From NCBI GenBank assembly GCA_028275705.1, contig JAPWUD010000011.1:1-46218 (forward strand): a stretch of 46,218 nucleotides of DNA, written 5' to 3'. Positions 8,706 through 17,184 of this stretch are shown here, in pieces. This stretch comes from Desulfurococcaceae archaeon. GTDB taxonomy: Archaea > Thermoproteota > Thermoprotei_A > Sulfolobales > Desulfurococcaceae. Every line of letters starts with the position of its first letter. Position 1 is the first letter of the stretch. Under the pieces are notes generated by a model. The model ran no database searches. It worked only from the letters and a program-made list of their open reading frames with translations, and was not told the DNA's origin. The position numbers and the translations under genes were made by a program.

Positions 8706-9536
8706 CTAGATAGGTAATTCCCTCGAATTAACTTCTTCAATTACTCTGGATTGCTCTACTCTATTCAGATAAACTATATATACAACTGGGTTTTCGAGGC
8801 GTGCCCTCTGGGATCTAGGATTATATATACCCCTCTCACCGAGTAGTACATATCCATAGTTTAGAACTTCATTTAATTCTGCAACACTAGCGTTCTTTAA
8901 AAACACTTCGAACTTCTCGACAAAGTTTAGTCTTCTCTTAATGTAATCTTCCGGTGCTAGTTTACCGCAGACTATGCATGATCGATCTGGGCCTATCGCA
9001 TTGAATCCGCAACTAGGGCATTCAATCATGCCCCTAGGACCCTGCTTATTCCATACGTAGCGAAGGGTTTCAACAAGATCCTCTCTGCCAGTTTTTACCG
9101 CTAGATTATACAACCTACTAGCCTCAGGTATTACCGCTCTTCCACCCCTCGTTATGACGTATTCAAGCTGCGTTGGTGTGAGGTTCTCTAGCTCTGAGAG
9201 TATTCTTGAAGCAACATATTCATTGAGGATATTTACGTATTTCTTCGCTTTTTTAACGATCATTTCACCTGTTGGTCTACTGGAATAGCTGGAGGCAATC
9301 TGATCAACTATTTCTTTGATCAACTCTCGTGCTTTCTCCTCCGGTAGCTGTAGATCGCTTGTCAGGGAGAACAATGCATTCAATTGATCAAAAACTTCAC
9401 TTACAAGAACATCTATATTGAAGCTAGTTTTAGTCTTCTTTTTCGTGGTTTTCTTCGGGGTTTTTCCTTCTCCAGCCTCTTTTGACTTTTGCTTAGATGA
9501 GTACTTAGTCGTGGGTGAAACGTGAGACCTCTCCAA
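8706..9536 (-). CDS. Unknown protein with Lys-rich tail and zinc ribbon
   Basis: A 276-residue protein that is not recognised. The first 40 residues are polar and lysine-rich (KKTTKKKTKT) and probably disordered. A helical region follows at about 40-165. A zinc-ribbon candidate has Cys 173, 176, 187 and 190 (CPSCGFN and CIVCGK). The rest is a mixed domain. The basic tail and zinc ribbon suggest nucleic-acid or ribosome binding, but this is inference. It starts with TTG at 9536 (ERSHVSP). It lies downstream of a phosphatase gene set on the same strand, separated from its neighbour by 116 bases that hold no other gene. Confidence 0.75.
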   Translation of the reverse strand: MERSHVSPTTKYSSKQKSKEAGEGKTPKKTTKKKTKTSFNIDVLVSEVFDQLNALFSLTSDLQLPEEKARELIKEIVDQIASSYSSRPTGEMIVKKAKKYVNILNEYVASRILSELENLTPTQLEYVITRGGRAVIPEASRLYNLAVKTGREDLVETLRYVWNKQGPRGMIECPSCGFNAIGPDRSCIVCGKLAPEDYIKRRLNFVEKFEVFLKNASVAELNEVLNYGYVLLGERGIYNPRSQRARLENPVVYIVYLNRVEQSRVIEEVNSRELPI

Positions 9537-9652
9537 TGTTGATTTAGGAGTAACTGTCTCTATGGATAATTTTCCCCGTTTCCTATGCTTTGAAGACTTT
9601 GAAGAAATGAAAATCCCCTACTCGTGTTTACTTACTAACTGGTTTATCTCCA

Positions 9653-9949
9653 CTATTGAACCTCGCTAACTTCTTCCTCAATAGACCTCGCTATAAAGTA
9701 GCTTAGAACTAGTTTAGCAACACTTCTCCTCGATCTAAGTTTTTCCAAGTACTCGATAACATCATTTAATGTCGCTTTATTATTAAAGATCTCTTGTTTC
9801 ACTTGGTGAGCTATAGAGTAGAGAATTCTTTCATAGTCGTAGTCTGTTTCAACTCGATCACTGTAATACTTATCTATTAGCTCGCTGACTATATCGCCAA
9901 CAACGCTTTCAATAGTGTCTATTAGTTTCCTCCTATACTGTGTTTTCAT
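9653..9949 (-). CDS. Small helical protein of unknown function
   Basis: 98 residues, charged and almost wholly alpha-helical in pattern, with no cysteines apart from none at conserved spacing and no membrane segment. No family is recognised. It begins with ATG at 9949 and lies between the PPP phosphatase and the zinc-ribbon protein on the same strand. The inverted repeat at 9966-9988 sits between it and the phosphatase gene, so it may be transcribed separately. The steady helical heptad-like pattern (IESVVGDIVSELIDKYY) suggests oligomerisation, which is inference. Confidence 0.65.
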   Translation of the reverse strand: MKTQYRRKLIDTIESVVGDIVSELIDKYYSDRVETDYDYERILYSIAHQVKQEIFNNKATLNDVIEYLEKLRSRRSVAKLVLSYFIARSIEEEVSEVQ

Positions 9950-9965
9950 AATTATCCCTGCGTTT

Positions 9966-9988
9966 AACTCCTATAGATTAAAGGAGTT
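9966..9988 (-). terminator. Inverted repeat after the phosphatase gene
   Basis: AACTCCT at 9966-9972 and AGGAGTT at 9982-9988 form a 7-bp stem with a 9-base loop just where the leftward phosphatase gene ends. It could be a terminator, or an mRNA hairpin or operator ahead of the 98-residue gene. No long T run follows, so the role is uncertain. Confidence 0.35.
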
Positions 9989-9989
9989 A

Positions 9990-10952
9990 TTAAGTATTAT
10001 GGCTGTGTAGAAAGGGGTCCATGCATTTCTTTTCTAACTTGTAATCCCCTTCAACTTCTTGTTTCTTAAATACGAGTACTCCTCCACACGGTAACTCATA
10101 GACCAAGGGCGAGGAAAACACCGTTATGACCAAGCCAGAGTGGTTTTCACGAAGACCTTCAACAGCCTCGTGGCCTCTAATAATTACTCTCCCATTGATT
10201 AGTGAGAGTGCCTTCTTAGAGACTATCTCTCCATATAAAACACCTGCTCCCCTAGGAGAGGGAGTATATGTTTCAACGTAGTCTGAGGGATCACTCCATA
10301 AAACATCTTCAATTAATTTACGGTACTCTTCATCACTTGAGTAGGAAAATGCTTCATGCCAACTACCTATATCCATAACTTTTAATGGGGGTCCCCCGTG
10401 AACTGCTAAAAATAATCTCTCCTTGAAAACCCCCAGTGGGAGCTCGTCAAAGAGATCTAGGGTCACTTCGTACAACTCATTTGCTTCAATACCATATTTA
10501 AGGCGCAGTATGATTGGGTAGTCATGTGGATACGGCTTTAACCATCTTGGAGGCTCGTGGTTACCTCTTAATAGTATAACACGCTGTGGATAATTGGTCT
10601 TTAATTTTAAGGCGAATAATAGAGATTCTACTTGCATATATCCTCTATCAATGTAATCTCCTAGAAGCACTACCACAGGCTCTCCCGGGGCCCCCCAGTA
10701 GTGGTCTAGTATTTTTAAAAGGGTGTAGTAGTCTCCGTGTACATCCCCTATGAAGACGTAATTGTCCTCACCGTGGAGCTCGATGAGGTTTTTAAAGTGT
10801 AGAGAAGAGCCTCTCGGCGGTGTTTTAACAGTATTAAAGGCGTTTTCAACAATAGCTCTATATCGTTGCGGTGAAGAAGAGTCTTCCAAGACCTCTTCGT
10901 GTAGTCTACGTATTTCACTATTCTTTAAGTCAATGCTCTGAAATTTAACCAT
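9990..10952 (-). CDS. PPP-family serine/threonine protein phosphatase
   Basis: A metal-dependent phosphatase of the PP1/PP2A superfamily. All the signature motifs are present in order: GDVHGDY, GDYIDRG, RGNHEPP, LAVHGGPP and a late RGHEAVEG histidine segment. They bind two metal ions and position water for phosphate hydrolysis from Ser/Thr (and perhaps Tyr). The frame opens at 10991, but ATG at 10952 (MVKFQS) overlaps the upstream gene by only 8 bases and is preferred, giving about 320 residues. The upstream gene has a helix-turn-helix, so the pair may form a regulatory unit; this is inference. Confidence 0.92.
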   Translation of the reverse strand: MVKFQSIDLKNSEIRRLHEEVLEDSSSPQRYRAIVENAFNTVKTPPRGSSLHFKNLIELHGEDNYVFIGDVHGDYYTLLKILDHYWGAPGEPVVVLLGDYIDRGYMQVESLLFALKLKTNYPQRVILLRGNHEPPRWLKPYPHDYPIILRLKYGIEANELYEVTLDLFDELPLGVFKERLFLAVHGGPPLKVMDIGSWHEAFSYSSDEEYRKLIEDVLWSDPSDYVETYTPSPRGAGVLYGEIVSKKALSLINGRVIIRGHEAVEGLRENHSGLVITVFSSPLVYELPCGGVLVFKKQEVEGDYKLEKKCMDPFLHSHNT

Positions 10953-11835
10953 ATTGAACACCCAGCACTGGGTACACAGTGTAGGATACATTCTTTAAAT
11001 GTGAATGAACGGCTTCTTCAGCTAAGAACTTCTCGTAGAAACCCCATGCATGTATAACCGCTTCTACAGGGACTTCGCTGAGTATATGTACTTGTGAATA
11101 ACCAACTGTAAACCCGGCTTGAATTAATTGATTCATTAATTGATTTAAGTCTTTTTTGGAAGCAGATGTAGCGTATATAAGTAGATAGTCGCCATTAAAT
11201 CTCGGGACGTAGTGCTCAACTATGACTTTACGTACGTATGTGTAAAAATAGCTCTTTGGATTTTTTAAACCAAGTTTTTTCTTCAAGTACTCTATGATCT
11301 CGCTGGTTTTATGGAGTAGTGTTAGGGATGGATTAAATAACTTGAAGATTTCGAATAGAATCAGGGCAGCGTTTCCATTCAATTCCACAGGCTCCTCTAT
11401 ATTAACCTCCGCGAGGTCTACTTTTAGGAGGTCTGGGTCTTCTATTGGTAGTAGGGTTTTTCGTATGGATTCGCATAGAACGATCCTACATGCGGGGTAC
11501 TCAAGGCACTCCTCGATCTTGGAGCACTCGTCATCAATGTAGTATAGATAAGTGGGGTTGCCTGTGTACGAGTAGTAACTTATAATTACCCTATTTGGTT
11601 TCTTAAAGCACTCATGGCTGGATTTCTGTGATTTATATATAATGGCTATAGAGGGCCTTGCCTTAGAGATCTCTAAGGGGACCACGTAGTGCTTTACTAC
11701 AATATTCTTCTCGATGAGGCTTTTAAGAGTTTTTGATAGCTTTGGCGTGCTCCATCCAAGAAACTCGCTTGTTTTACCTATAGACCTATACTTGTTAACC
11801 AAAGCTACAATTCTCCAGATGTCGTTTCTCTGCAA
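10945..11835 (-). CDS. Winged-helix protein of unknown function
   Basis: A 296-residue protein. The N-terminal 50 residues (DIWRIVALVNKYRSIGKTSEFLGWSTPKLSKTL in shape) fit a winged helix-turn-helix, with helix 3 around TPKLSKTLKSLIEKN and a wing after it. The middle contains several cysteines (DDECSKIEECLEYPACRIVLC), possibly a metal or redox site. The C-terminal half has two alpha/beta repeats resembling a ligand-binding sensor domain. The family is not known to me. It overlaps the PPP phosphatase gene by 8 bases and must be co-transcribed with it. A DNA-binding regulator is the likeliest role. Confidence 0.72.
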   Translation of the reverse strand: MQRNDIWRIVALVNKYRSIGKTSEFLGWSTPKLSKTLKSLIEKNIVVKHYVVPLEISKARPSIAIIYKSQKSSHECFKKPNRVIISYYSYTGNPTYLYYIDDECSKIEECLEYPACRIVLCESIRKTLLPIEDPDLLKVDLAEVNIEEPVELNGNAALILFEIFKLFNPSLTLLHKTSEIIEYLKKKLGLKNPKSYFYTYVRKVIVEHYVPRFNGDYLLIYATSASKKDLNQLMNQLIQAGFTVGYSQVHILSEVPVEAVIHAWGFYEKFLAEEAVHSHLKNVSYTVYPVLGVQYG

Positions 11836-11883
11836 TTAAATCACAATAGGTAATTAATGTAGAGGAGGTAGTAATTAGTTTCA

Positions 11884-11940
11884 ATAGTCAGCACGCTCGT
11901 GCTTAATCACCAGTTCATTAAACCATTTTTCATCATATTT
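11884..11940 (-). ncRNA. Candidate C/D box sRNA
   Basis: On the minus strand the order is C box ATGATGA (11930-11936), a 12-base spacer, a weak D' (TGAA), three bases, C' GTGATTA, a 12-base spacer and D box CTGA (11888-11891). The 38-base C-to-D distance and both 12-base spacers equal those of the stronger sRNA near 22.3 kb. Archaeal C/D sRNAs guide 2'-O-methylation by Nop5, fibrillarin and L7Ae; the first two are encoded in this window. The D-side guide AGCACGAGCGTG is self-complementary, which is odd. D' is degenerate. It lies alone between two leftward genes. Confidence 0.6.
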
Positions 11941-11993
11941 GCTCGGTCAAATGCCTTTCAATCACTATTCATTGTCGGGAGTACTCCTCATCG

Positions 11994-13922
11994 CTAAGTC
12001 TCTATATTCAACAAGTCCCTTAATTTAGTTTTCACTCTTTCAGCGACTAATCTACCATCTACTCTACCTCTAACAGTCTTCATTACTTCGCTCATAACTA
12101 TATTGAATGCTTTGTCACGTCTTGAGAGTAGTTTTTCCTTGTTAGACTTAATTACGTCCTCTATGAGCTTATCGAGTTCTCCCAGCTCCGGCTTTTTCAA
12201 TCCAAGGGATTCTATTGCTTTAAATACCGTTATACCTGGGTTTTTCGCGATGAATGCCAGTACATCTGGAATAGCCTCCTTGGCTACTACGCCTTCAGCT
12301 ATTGCTTTTATAACCTGCTCAATTACCTCCTCGTCAACACTATCTATTGGTATACCCTCTCTTCTAAGCATTGGTATAGTGTTGACAAAAATACTTGCTA
12401 TAACACTACAGGGGACTTTGTCTCCATATTTGTCTGCAAGATACTCATAGAAGTCTAGTCTAAGGTCATTAATAATGGTCTCCGCGAGAGTCTTGCTTAA
12501 ACCGTGTTTTTCAACAAGTTTCTTATACTTTACATCTGGGTGTTCTGGTACATACTTCTCAGCCATCTCAAGTATCTCTCTCGTTATCGCTATTGGCGGT
12601 ATATCGGTCTCAGGGTACATTCTTGCAGCACCAGGACGGGGTCTAGCATACCTAGTTGTTCCATCGGGGTTGGCAGCTCTAGTCTCCTCAGGTACACCGA
12701 TGAAGGAGTATTTGGCTCTTTCAATCAGTGCCTTTAATGCTTTCTCCCCCTTTGATTTCTCATCGGCAACAATCACCACTGCGTCCTTTTCCTGGTTAGC
12801 TCCTAGTTCTTCATAGAGTTTTTTCACTTCGTCCAGCGTGATACCATAGCCTGGGAGTTCATCGCTATGTATAATTCCCCCAACACCACCCCATACTCTC
12901 GCATAGTCGCTTAACTCTGTTCCAAATCTCCTCCCTGGTTGTAGTTCTATGCCAAGCAGCCCCTTGAATCCAGGTAGTGCAACCGCGAGTACTGCTCCAT
13001 TTGGTGTTGAAAGTGCTTTCCTAATAATCTTGGATTGCGATTTCTCAAATACATGTGTTACGTCAACTATGTCTCCACGGAGCACTGAGGGGTTTAGTCC
13101 TCTTCTTGCAAGTTCATCTCTAACTTCTAGTAGTTTAAGCTGCCTTTGAACTTCGTACTCAACTACTTTTGGAATCATGAACAAGTGCTGTATGCCTTTA
13201 ATCTCTATTTTAGCTCCACTAGCAATACTTATATTAACGTCTTGCCTAATACTCCCAAGACCACGCTTAGCCTTACCAGTTAGCCTTGCAAGCTGGCCTA
13301 TTTTGAGGGCTGTTTTTAAAGCTAGTTCCGGGGAGTCTATGCTAGGGTCTGTTGCAACCTCAACTAGTGGTATTCCGAGTCTATCTAGTGCGTAGTGTAC
13401 TTCTAGTTCTCTCTCTTCAAGCTTCCTAGCGGCATCCTCCTCTAGGCACAAGGTTTGAATTCCAATCCTTCGATCCTCGATCTTGATTTCCCCATCAACA
13501 GCGACAAGCATTGTTCTCTGGAAGCCGCTTACATTGCTTCCATCAATAACTATCTTCCTCATAACGTGTATTTCGTCAACTATCTTCATATTTAGGGCTT
13601 TCGCAATTGCCAATGCTATAAGCAATGACTCCTCATCAACCATGTGTGGTGGTTCTTCGTCAGTTTCTACAAGGCATGATGAACCCTCCGCGGTGTCGTA
13701 GATGTATAGCCTATTGCGCCTCCACTCCAGTAGTGCGGCTGGATCAACTTCACCGATCTCGCTTCTAGCAGGCCTTAAATACCTCTTGAAAACCCACTTG
13801 TGTTCCTCAACAGGCTCAGGGCTTGTTGGGCAATGGCAAAATAGCTTTCTCTTCGTGTTAAGTTGTATGTGTATTTCAAGACCTACTTTTAACCCTATTG
13901 ACTTGTAGAAATTACTATTCAT
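11994..13922 (-). CDS. gatE: Glutamyl-tRNA(Gln) amidotransferase subunit E
   Basis: GatE binds misacylated Glu-tRNA(Gln) and, with GatD, turns it into Gln-tRNA(Gln) in archaea that lack GlnRS. The GatB-like catalytic cradle begins [20 protein letters not shown] and contains [15 protein letters not shown] and the [17 protein letters not shown] motif. The archaeal AspRS-like insertion (about 280-400) and the C-terminal YqeY-like helical tail that grips the tRNA elbow are present. The frame is open to 13973, but ATG at 13922 overlaps the gatD stop by 8 bases and is preferred, giving 642 residues. gatD lies directly upstream in the same operon. Confidence 0.96.
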   Translation of the reverse strand: MNSNFYKSIGLKVGLEIHIQLNTKRKLFCHCPTSPEPVEEHKWVFKRYLRPARSEIGEVDPAALLEWRRNRLYIYDTAEGSSCLVETDEEPPHMVDEESLLIALAIAKALNMKIVDEIHVMRKIVIDGSNVSGFQRTMLVAVDGEIKIEDRRIGIQTLCLEEDAARKLEERELEVHYALDRLGIPLVEVATDPSIDSPELALKTALKIGQLARLTGKAKRGLGSIRQDVNISIASGAKIEIKGIQHLFMIPKVVEYEVQRQLKLLEVRDELARRGLNPSVLRGDIVDVTHVFEKSQSKIIRKALSTPNGAVLAVALPGFKGLLGIELQPGRRFGTELSDYARVWGGVGGIIHSDELPGYGITLDEVKKLYEELGANQEKDAVVIVADEKSKGEKALKALIERAKYSFIGVPEETRAANPDGTTRYARPRPGAARMYPETDIPPIAITREILEMAEKYVPEHPDVKYKKLVEKHGLSKTLAETIINDLRLDFYEYLADKYGDKVPCSVIASIFVNTIPMLRREGIPIDSVDEEVIEQVIKAIAEGVVAKEAIPDVLAFIAKNPGITVFKAIESLGLKKPELGELDKLIEDVIKSNKEKLLSRRDKAFNIVMSEVMKTVRGRVDGRLVAERVKTKLRDLLNIET

Positions 13923-15288
13923 TATTCCACCTTGGATACAATCCGAGTACGTGTCTATCATTGAATTCTCCAACGAGGTTTAATTCAAACCACTTCCTCA
14001 CCTCTCTGAGATCCCTAGTGATCGAGCCTAGGATCCACGATAACTTCACGTATGCTGTTTCAGGTAGGATATCATGTCCTGGTATTACCCCAGCTTCTAT
14101 TAACCTTCTACCCGTGCTATAGACGTTCATATTTACTCGTCCAAATAGGCATTGGCTAGTCATAACAACTGGTATATTGTTTTCCACGGCTCTCTTAATA
14201 GACTCGATTAATCTATTTGCAATATGCCCTAAGCCGGTCCCCTCGACTACTATTCCATGAAACCCTCTATCCACTAGGAAGTCAATAATTTCCTGCTGGA
14301 GGCCAGGGTATACTTTAATGAGGGCCACTTTTTCATCAAACTTAGCCCGTAACTCTGGTTTCTTTACTCCACGATACTCAATGATCTTACCTACAACTTT
14401 GATTTCACGCGTAATGGGGTTTACGAGAGCTATTGGCTTATCATTTATAGATTGAAAAGCATCCCTCCTACTTGTATGCATTTTCCTAACTTTAACACCT
14501 CTATGTACACTATTTAATTCATCCGAGGTGTTACTATGCATTACAACAACGGATTCTGCGAAGGGGGCTTTAGCTGCAACTAGGAAAGCACTTATAAGGT
14601 TGAATACAGCGTCTGTACTGGGTCTATCGCTACTTCTCTGTGCACCAACAAGTACTATTGGTACTGGCTTGTTAAATATACTGAAAGCCATTGCCGAGGC
14701 GGTATAGGACATGGTGTCTGTTCCATGAGCTATAACTACTCCTTGAGCTCCACTATCTATCTCCCGATACACCTCAAGCGCTATTTTCTCCCAGTGTTGT
14801 GGAGTCATGTCTTCACTAAATATGCTCATTACCTCTCTTGCATTAACAAACGCTACTTCACCTAGCTCAGGGATCCACTCAATAATATCCTCCGGCTTCA
14901 ATGCAGGTGTTACTGCACCTGTTGAGTAGTCTACTTTAGAAGCTATTGTACCACCAGTACTAATCAATGTAACCCTAGGTAGCATAGGATTTTGAGTAAT
15001 CCTTGAAACTTCAACCTGTCTTGCCTTTCCTTCTATAGTAGTAGTTTTTTCTATCGACTCTATTTTTGCCAAATCTAATCCAACATTATATCCGTTTTCA
15101 AGCTTAACTACAATTAGTGAAGAGCTAGCATAGATCTCTGGCCTGGGAAGCAGTATTCCCCTAAAAACCACTCCCTCGATGAGTTTAACTATTACATAGT
15201 CGCCTGGCTTAATTCCTCTAGATATTAAATAATCAGCAGCTCTACCAGTATATCCATGGTAAATAATCAACGACACCACCATTGACAC
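13915..15288 (-). CDS. gatD: Glutamyl-tRNA(Gln) amidotransferase subunit D
   Basis: GatD is the asparaginase-like subunit that frees ammonia from glutamine for GatE. The first 70 residues form the archaeal N-terminal beta domain ([12 protein letters not shown]). The asparaginase fold follows, with nucleophile motif [14 protein letters not shown] and the second motif [14 protein letters not shown]. Length 457 residues is normal. Leftward orientation with an 8-base overlap to gatE makes a two-gene operon. A TATA-like TTTTTATTAAAG lies about 30 bases upstream of the start, immediately beside the right end of the IS605-type element, so the insertion nearly reaches this promoter. Confidence 0.96.
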   Translation of the reverse strand: MSMVVSLIIYHGYTGRAADYLISRGIKPGDYVIVKLIEGVVFRGILLPRPEIYASSSLIVVKLENGYNVGLDLAKIESIEKTTTIEGKARQVEVSRITQNPMLPRVTLISTGGTIASKVDYSTGAVTPALKPEDIIEWIPELGEVAFVNAREVMSIFSEDMTPQHWEKIALEVYREIDSGAQGVVIAHGTDTMSYTASAMAFSIFNKPVPIVLVGAQRSSDRPSTDAVFNLISAFLVAAKAPFAESVVVMHSNTSDELNSVHRGVKVRKMHTSRRDAFQSINDKPIALVNPITREIKVVGKIIEYRGVKKPELRAKFDEKVALIKVYPGLQQEIIDFLVDRGFHGIVVEGTGLGHIANRLIESIKRAVENNIPVVMTSQCLFGRVNMNVYSTGRRLIEAGVIPGHDILPETAYVKLSWILGSITRDLREVRKWFELNLVGEFNDRHVLGLYPRWNNE

Positions 15289-15310
15289 ACGATTAATGGA
15301 TACTAAGAAC

Positions 15311-15324
15311 CTCTTTAATAAAAA
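15311..15324 (-). promoter_or_regulatory. TATA-like element of gatDE
   Basis: The minus strand reads GGTTTTTATTAAAGAGG here, upstream of the gatD start at 15288. Spacing allows a transcript start within a few bases of the start codon. The adjoining element's hairpin and T run end only about 15 bases further upstream. Confidence 0.45.
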
Positions 15325-15334
15325 CCATAGTCGC

Positions 15335-15456
15335 TTGAAAAGAGGAGCTGACTTCCTCCCCGCACTAACGGGCGAGGGTTCCTGCTAGGGCGGGGAGGTT
15401 TGGGATTACATCCCCTCTTCTTGAGGGTTCAATCCCGGGCTGGGTCTCCAGCCCAT
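15335..15456 (-). ncRNA. Candidate omega (right-end) RNA of the tnpB element
   Basis: The 3' end of tnpB and the sequence after it are GC-rich and fold strongly, as in right-end RNAs that guide TnpB nucleases. Stems seen on either strand: GGGCTGG/CCAGCCC (15437-15454), GGGAT/ATCCC (15402-15414), and CCTC-CCCG/CGGG-GAGG with one bulge (15355-15377), whose loop holds the tnpB stop codon. GAGGA/TCCTC (15342-15358) competes with the last stem and is followed by TTTT on the minus strand. TCAA at 15335-15338 resembles cleavage-site sequences of the family. Transcription and exact ends are unproven. Confidence 0.5.
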
Positions 15457-16627
15457 TACCCCTATCCCTCTCGGGACTCGGGGTTATGAGTATGTTGTAT
15501 GCTCCTACTAAGTCCGCATTAAATACTTTATTCAGTCTTGTGCATTTGAATAATCCACGCTTAACTCTACTGCCACATCTCTCTCCATGAATCGGGCACT
15601 TGGATGATGTGTATGCCTCGCTTACGTAGACTACTGTTATCCCATACTCTTCTGCAACTTCGTGGATTCTCCTCAGTAGGTAGCCATATGTCCATACATG
15701 GACGTTGTTGAAGTCTCCGTTCTCCTGGGCAATATATTTAGGATAGCCGACCTTCACGACTGAGACTCCCACGCTATAAAGCCACTCAATAGCCTGTCTA
15801 ACCCTCGAGTCAATATAGGCTTTGACCCGTCTCCTCCACTTGGAGTACATAGACCTAAGCCTTCTAGAAGTCTTCAAACCGTATTTATTCAACATAGACT
15901 GATATTCAGCAATTCTCAATCTCCAATAGTGAGATACAGCTTTCAATGGTTTGCCATTAACAAGCTTCGCCAAACCACTCTCGACGTATATAGCCACCAA
16001 GTTATTAATGCCGATATCGGTACCTGCTACTAGATTACCTCTCGGTTTCCCCGGGACACTAACCCAAACTCCTCTAACTGTCTTCTCTAACACCTCGAAT
16101 GATATGTGAACATACCACTTCCTCCTGTCTTGGTCGTAGTGTATTTCTAATCTACCCCGCTCCCCCTTCAAGTGTATTAAGCCCTTGTATTTCAGCTCTA
16201 TCCATCCAATAGCTCCCAGACCCTTGAGAACTATTTTATCGCCCTCTACCCTATACTGGTCTTTCCTTAGGACAGTCCATAGAGTCCTCTTATTGTTTTT
16301 CTTCTTGTAGCCTGGCGGGTTAACCCTCGTAATGAATGGTGGCAGTCTACTCTCTTTCTTAAGCTTTAGTAGCTTGAAGAAGCTCCTCCACGCCTCATCA
16401 TTCTTATTCAAAACGTGCTGTGCTGTGGCAGAACCTATGAGCATCTTATACTTCTCGTAGTATTCTTTATATGTTGCATTGAGGTCTACTCCCCTCTTCT
16501 CGAAGAACATCCTCCTCTTAGCGTAGTTCGCCTCATTCCACAGCTTGGAGGATAAACCACAGAGTAGCTTCAGCTTCTCCTCAGAGCTTTTATCAACTAC
16601 AAGCTCTACTATGCTTGTCCTCTTCAT
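15365..16627 (-). CDS. tnpB: TnpB-family protein (IS605 OrfB) with atypical RuvC/zinc residues
   Basis: TnpB proteins are RNA-guided nucleases carried by IS200/IS605 elements and ancestors of Cas12. RuvC-I is AGTDIGINNLVAIYV with Asp204. RuvC-III is FNADLVGAYNIL with Asp372. At the RuvC-II position, where most TnpB have E-D-L or E-N-L, this protein has VVKVGYPKY with no acid; the nearest is Glu302 in AQENG. The zinc ribbon is also altered: Cys344 and His347, then Cys351, and a lone Cys362 in FKCTRLNK. The 420-residue length is full. ATG at 16627 overlaps the tnpA stop as ATGA; a GTG 15 bases upstream is less likely. This GYP-type branch seems to occur in other crenarchaea. Confidence 0.92.
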   Translation of the reverse strand: MKRTSIVELVVDKSSEEKLKLLCGLSSKLWNEANYAKRRMFFEKRGVDLNATYKEYYEKYKMLIGSATAQHVLNKNDEAWRSFFKLLKLKKESRLPPFITRVNPPGYKKKNNKRTLWTVLRKDQYRVEGDKIVLKGLGAIGWIELKYKGLIHLKGERGRLEIHYDQDRRKWYVHISFEVLEKTVRGVWVSVPGKPRGNLVAGTDIGINNLVAIYVESGLAKLVNGKPLKAVSHYWRLRIAEYQSMLNKYGLKTSRRLRSMYSKWRRRVKAYIDSRVRQAIEWLYSVGVSVVKVGYPKYIAQENGDFNNVHVWTYGYLLRRIHEVAEEYGITVVYVSEAYTSSKCPIHGERCGSRVKRGLFKCTRLNKVFNADLVGAYNILITPSPERDRGNGLETQPGIEPSRRGDVIPNLPALAGTLAR

Positions 16628-16833
16628 CCCTCTTTCTCCCACTGCTCCTCAACGTACTTCTTAACGATGTCGGCTGTCACTTTTCCAACTGTTGCTACGA
16701 AGTAGCTCCTACTCCACAACTTCCCACGGACGGCACCCGTCTTCAGCCCTGGAAACCTCTGCAGTATTCTCCTAGCACTCTTCCCCTTAAGATAGTTCAC
16801 GATATAGGCTGGAGAGTGCCTTGGAGGTGAATC
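16624..16833 (-). pseudogene. tnpA: tnpA (Y1 transposase) remnant, 5' half deleted
   Basis: The minus strand encodes about 69 residues matching the C-terminal half of IS200/IS605 TnpA: SPAYIVNYLKGKSARRIL, then GKLWSRSYFVATVGKV and IVKKYVEEQ. The last segment carries the catalytic tyrosine and the glutamine four residues after it. The HUH motif and everything before it are missing: an in-frame TAG lies ten codons upstream of SPAY and no start codon precedes the homology. The TGA stop overlaps the tnpB ATG. The protein would be inactive even if made. Confidence 0.85.
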
Positions 16834-16935
16834 TCTAGAGATCTAATAGTTGCTTGGAAAATGAAGGATGCTTTTACATATTTCTCAGAAAATAATTAGT
16901 GAGAATTATCTTCAATAAGCACTATAGCTGCATGA

Positions 16936-17097
16936 TCATGTGGGGAAAGTCTCAGCTGCCTGTGGCTTTAGGAACCTTCTTGCGTACTCAACTCTATTCC
17001 TAACTCTCGGCGGCTTATTTTTCTTAGGCTTTGGCGGTATTTTCGGAGTTGCGCTTCTAACCTTTCCCGCTTTTGTCAGTGAGCCGTGTGTAGGCAT
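16936..17097 (-). CDS. rps30e: 30S ribosomal protein S30e
   Basis: A 53-residue basic protein beginning [20 protein letters not shown] and continuing with [15 protein letters not shown] and a REYEKR-like VEYARRF. This is the archaeal/eukaryotic S30e of the small ribosomal subunit. It begins with ATG at 17097 and diverges from nop5. The C-terminal tail PQAAETFPT is a little longer than in some relatives. The shared 87-base intergenic region with nop5 contains TATA-like runs in both directions, which fits paired expression of ribosome and ribosome-maturation genes. The IS605 remnant lies about 100 bases downstream. Confidence 0.93.
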   Translation of the reverse strand: MPTHGSLTKAGKVRSATPKIPPKPKKNKPPRVRNRVEYARRFLKPQAAETFPT

Positions 17098-17127
17098 ATA
17101 TATGCACCCATCTAGTTAAACCTAGAT

Positions 17128-17160
17128 TAGTTATATTTAAAAATATCTTTTTAACTTAAC
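17128..17160. promoter_or_regulatory. Divergent promoter region for S30e and nop5
   Basis: Two AT-rich elements lie between the divergent genes. CTTTTTAACTTAA (about 17147-17159) is about 30 bases before the nop5 ATG. Minus-strand ATTTTTAAATATAAC (about 17128-17142) is about 38 bases before the S30e ATG. Both have the form of archaeal TATA boxes. Confidence 0.55.
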
Positions 17161-17184
17161 ACTATTGGTAGATGGGTAAAGAAC

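Larger units (their letters stand above)
15335..16833 (-). mobile_element. Decayed IS200/IS605-family element
   Basis: The element consists of a tnpA remnant, a full-length tnpB joined by an ATGA overlap, and a hairpin-rich right end next to gatD. The left end and the tnpA 5' half are missing: homology to TnpA stops at about 16830, just downstream of S30e, and no subterminal hairpin is seen there. It therefore cannot move by itself. It lies between the S30e and gatD genes without disrupting either. Confidence 0.75.
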
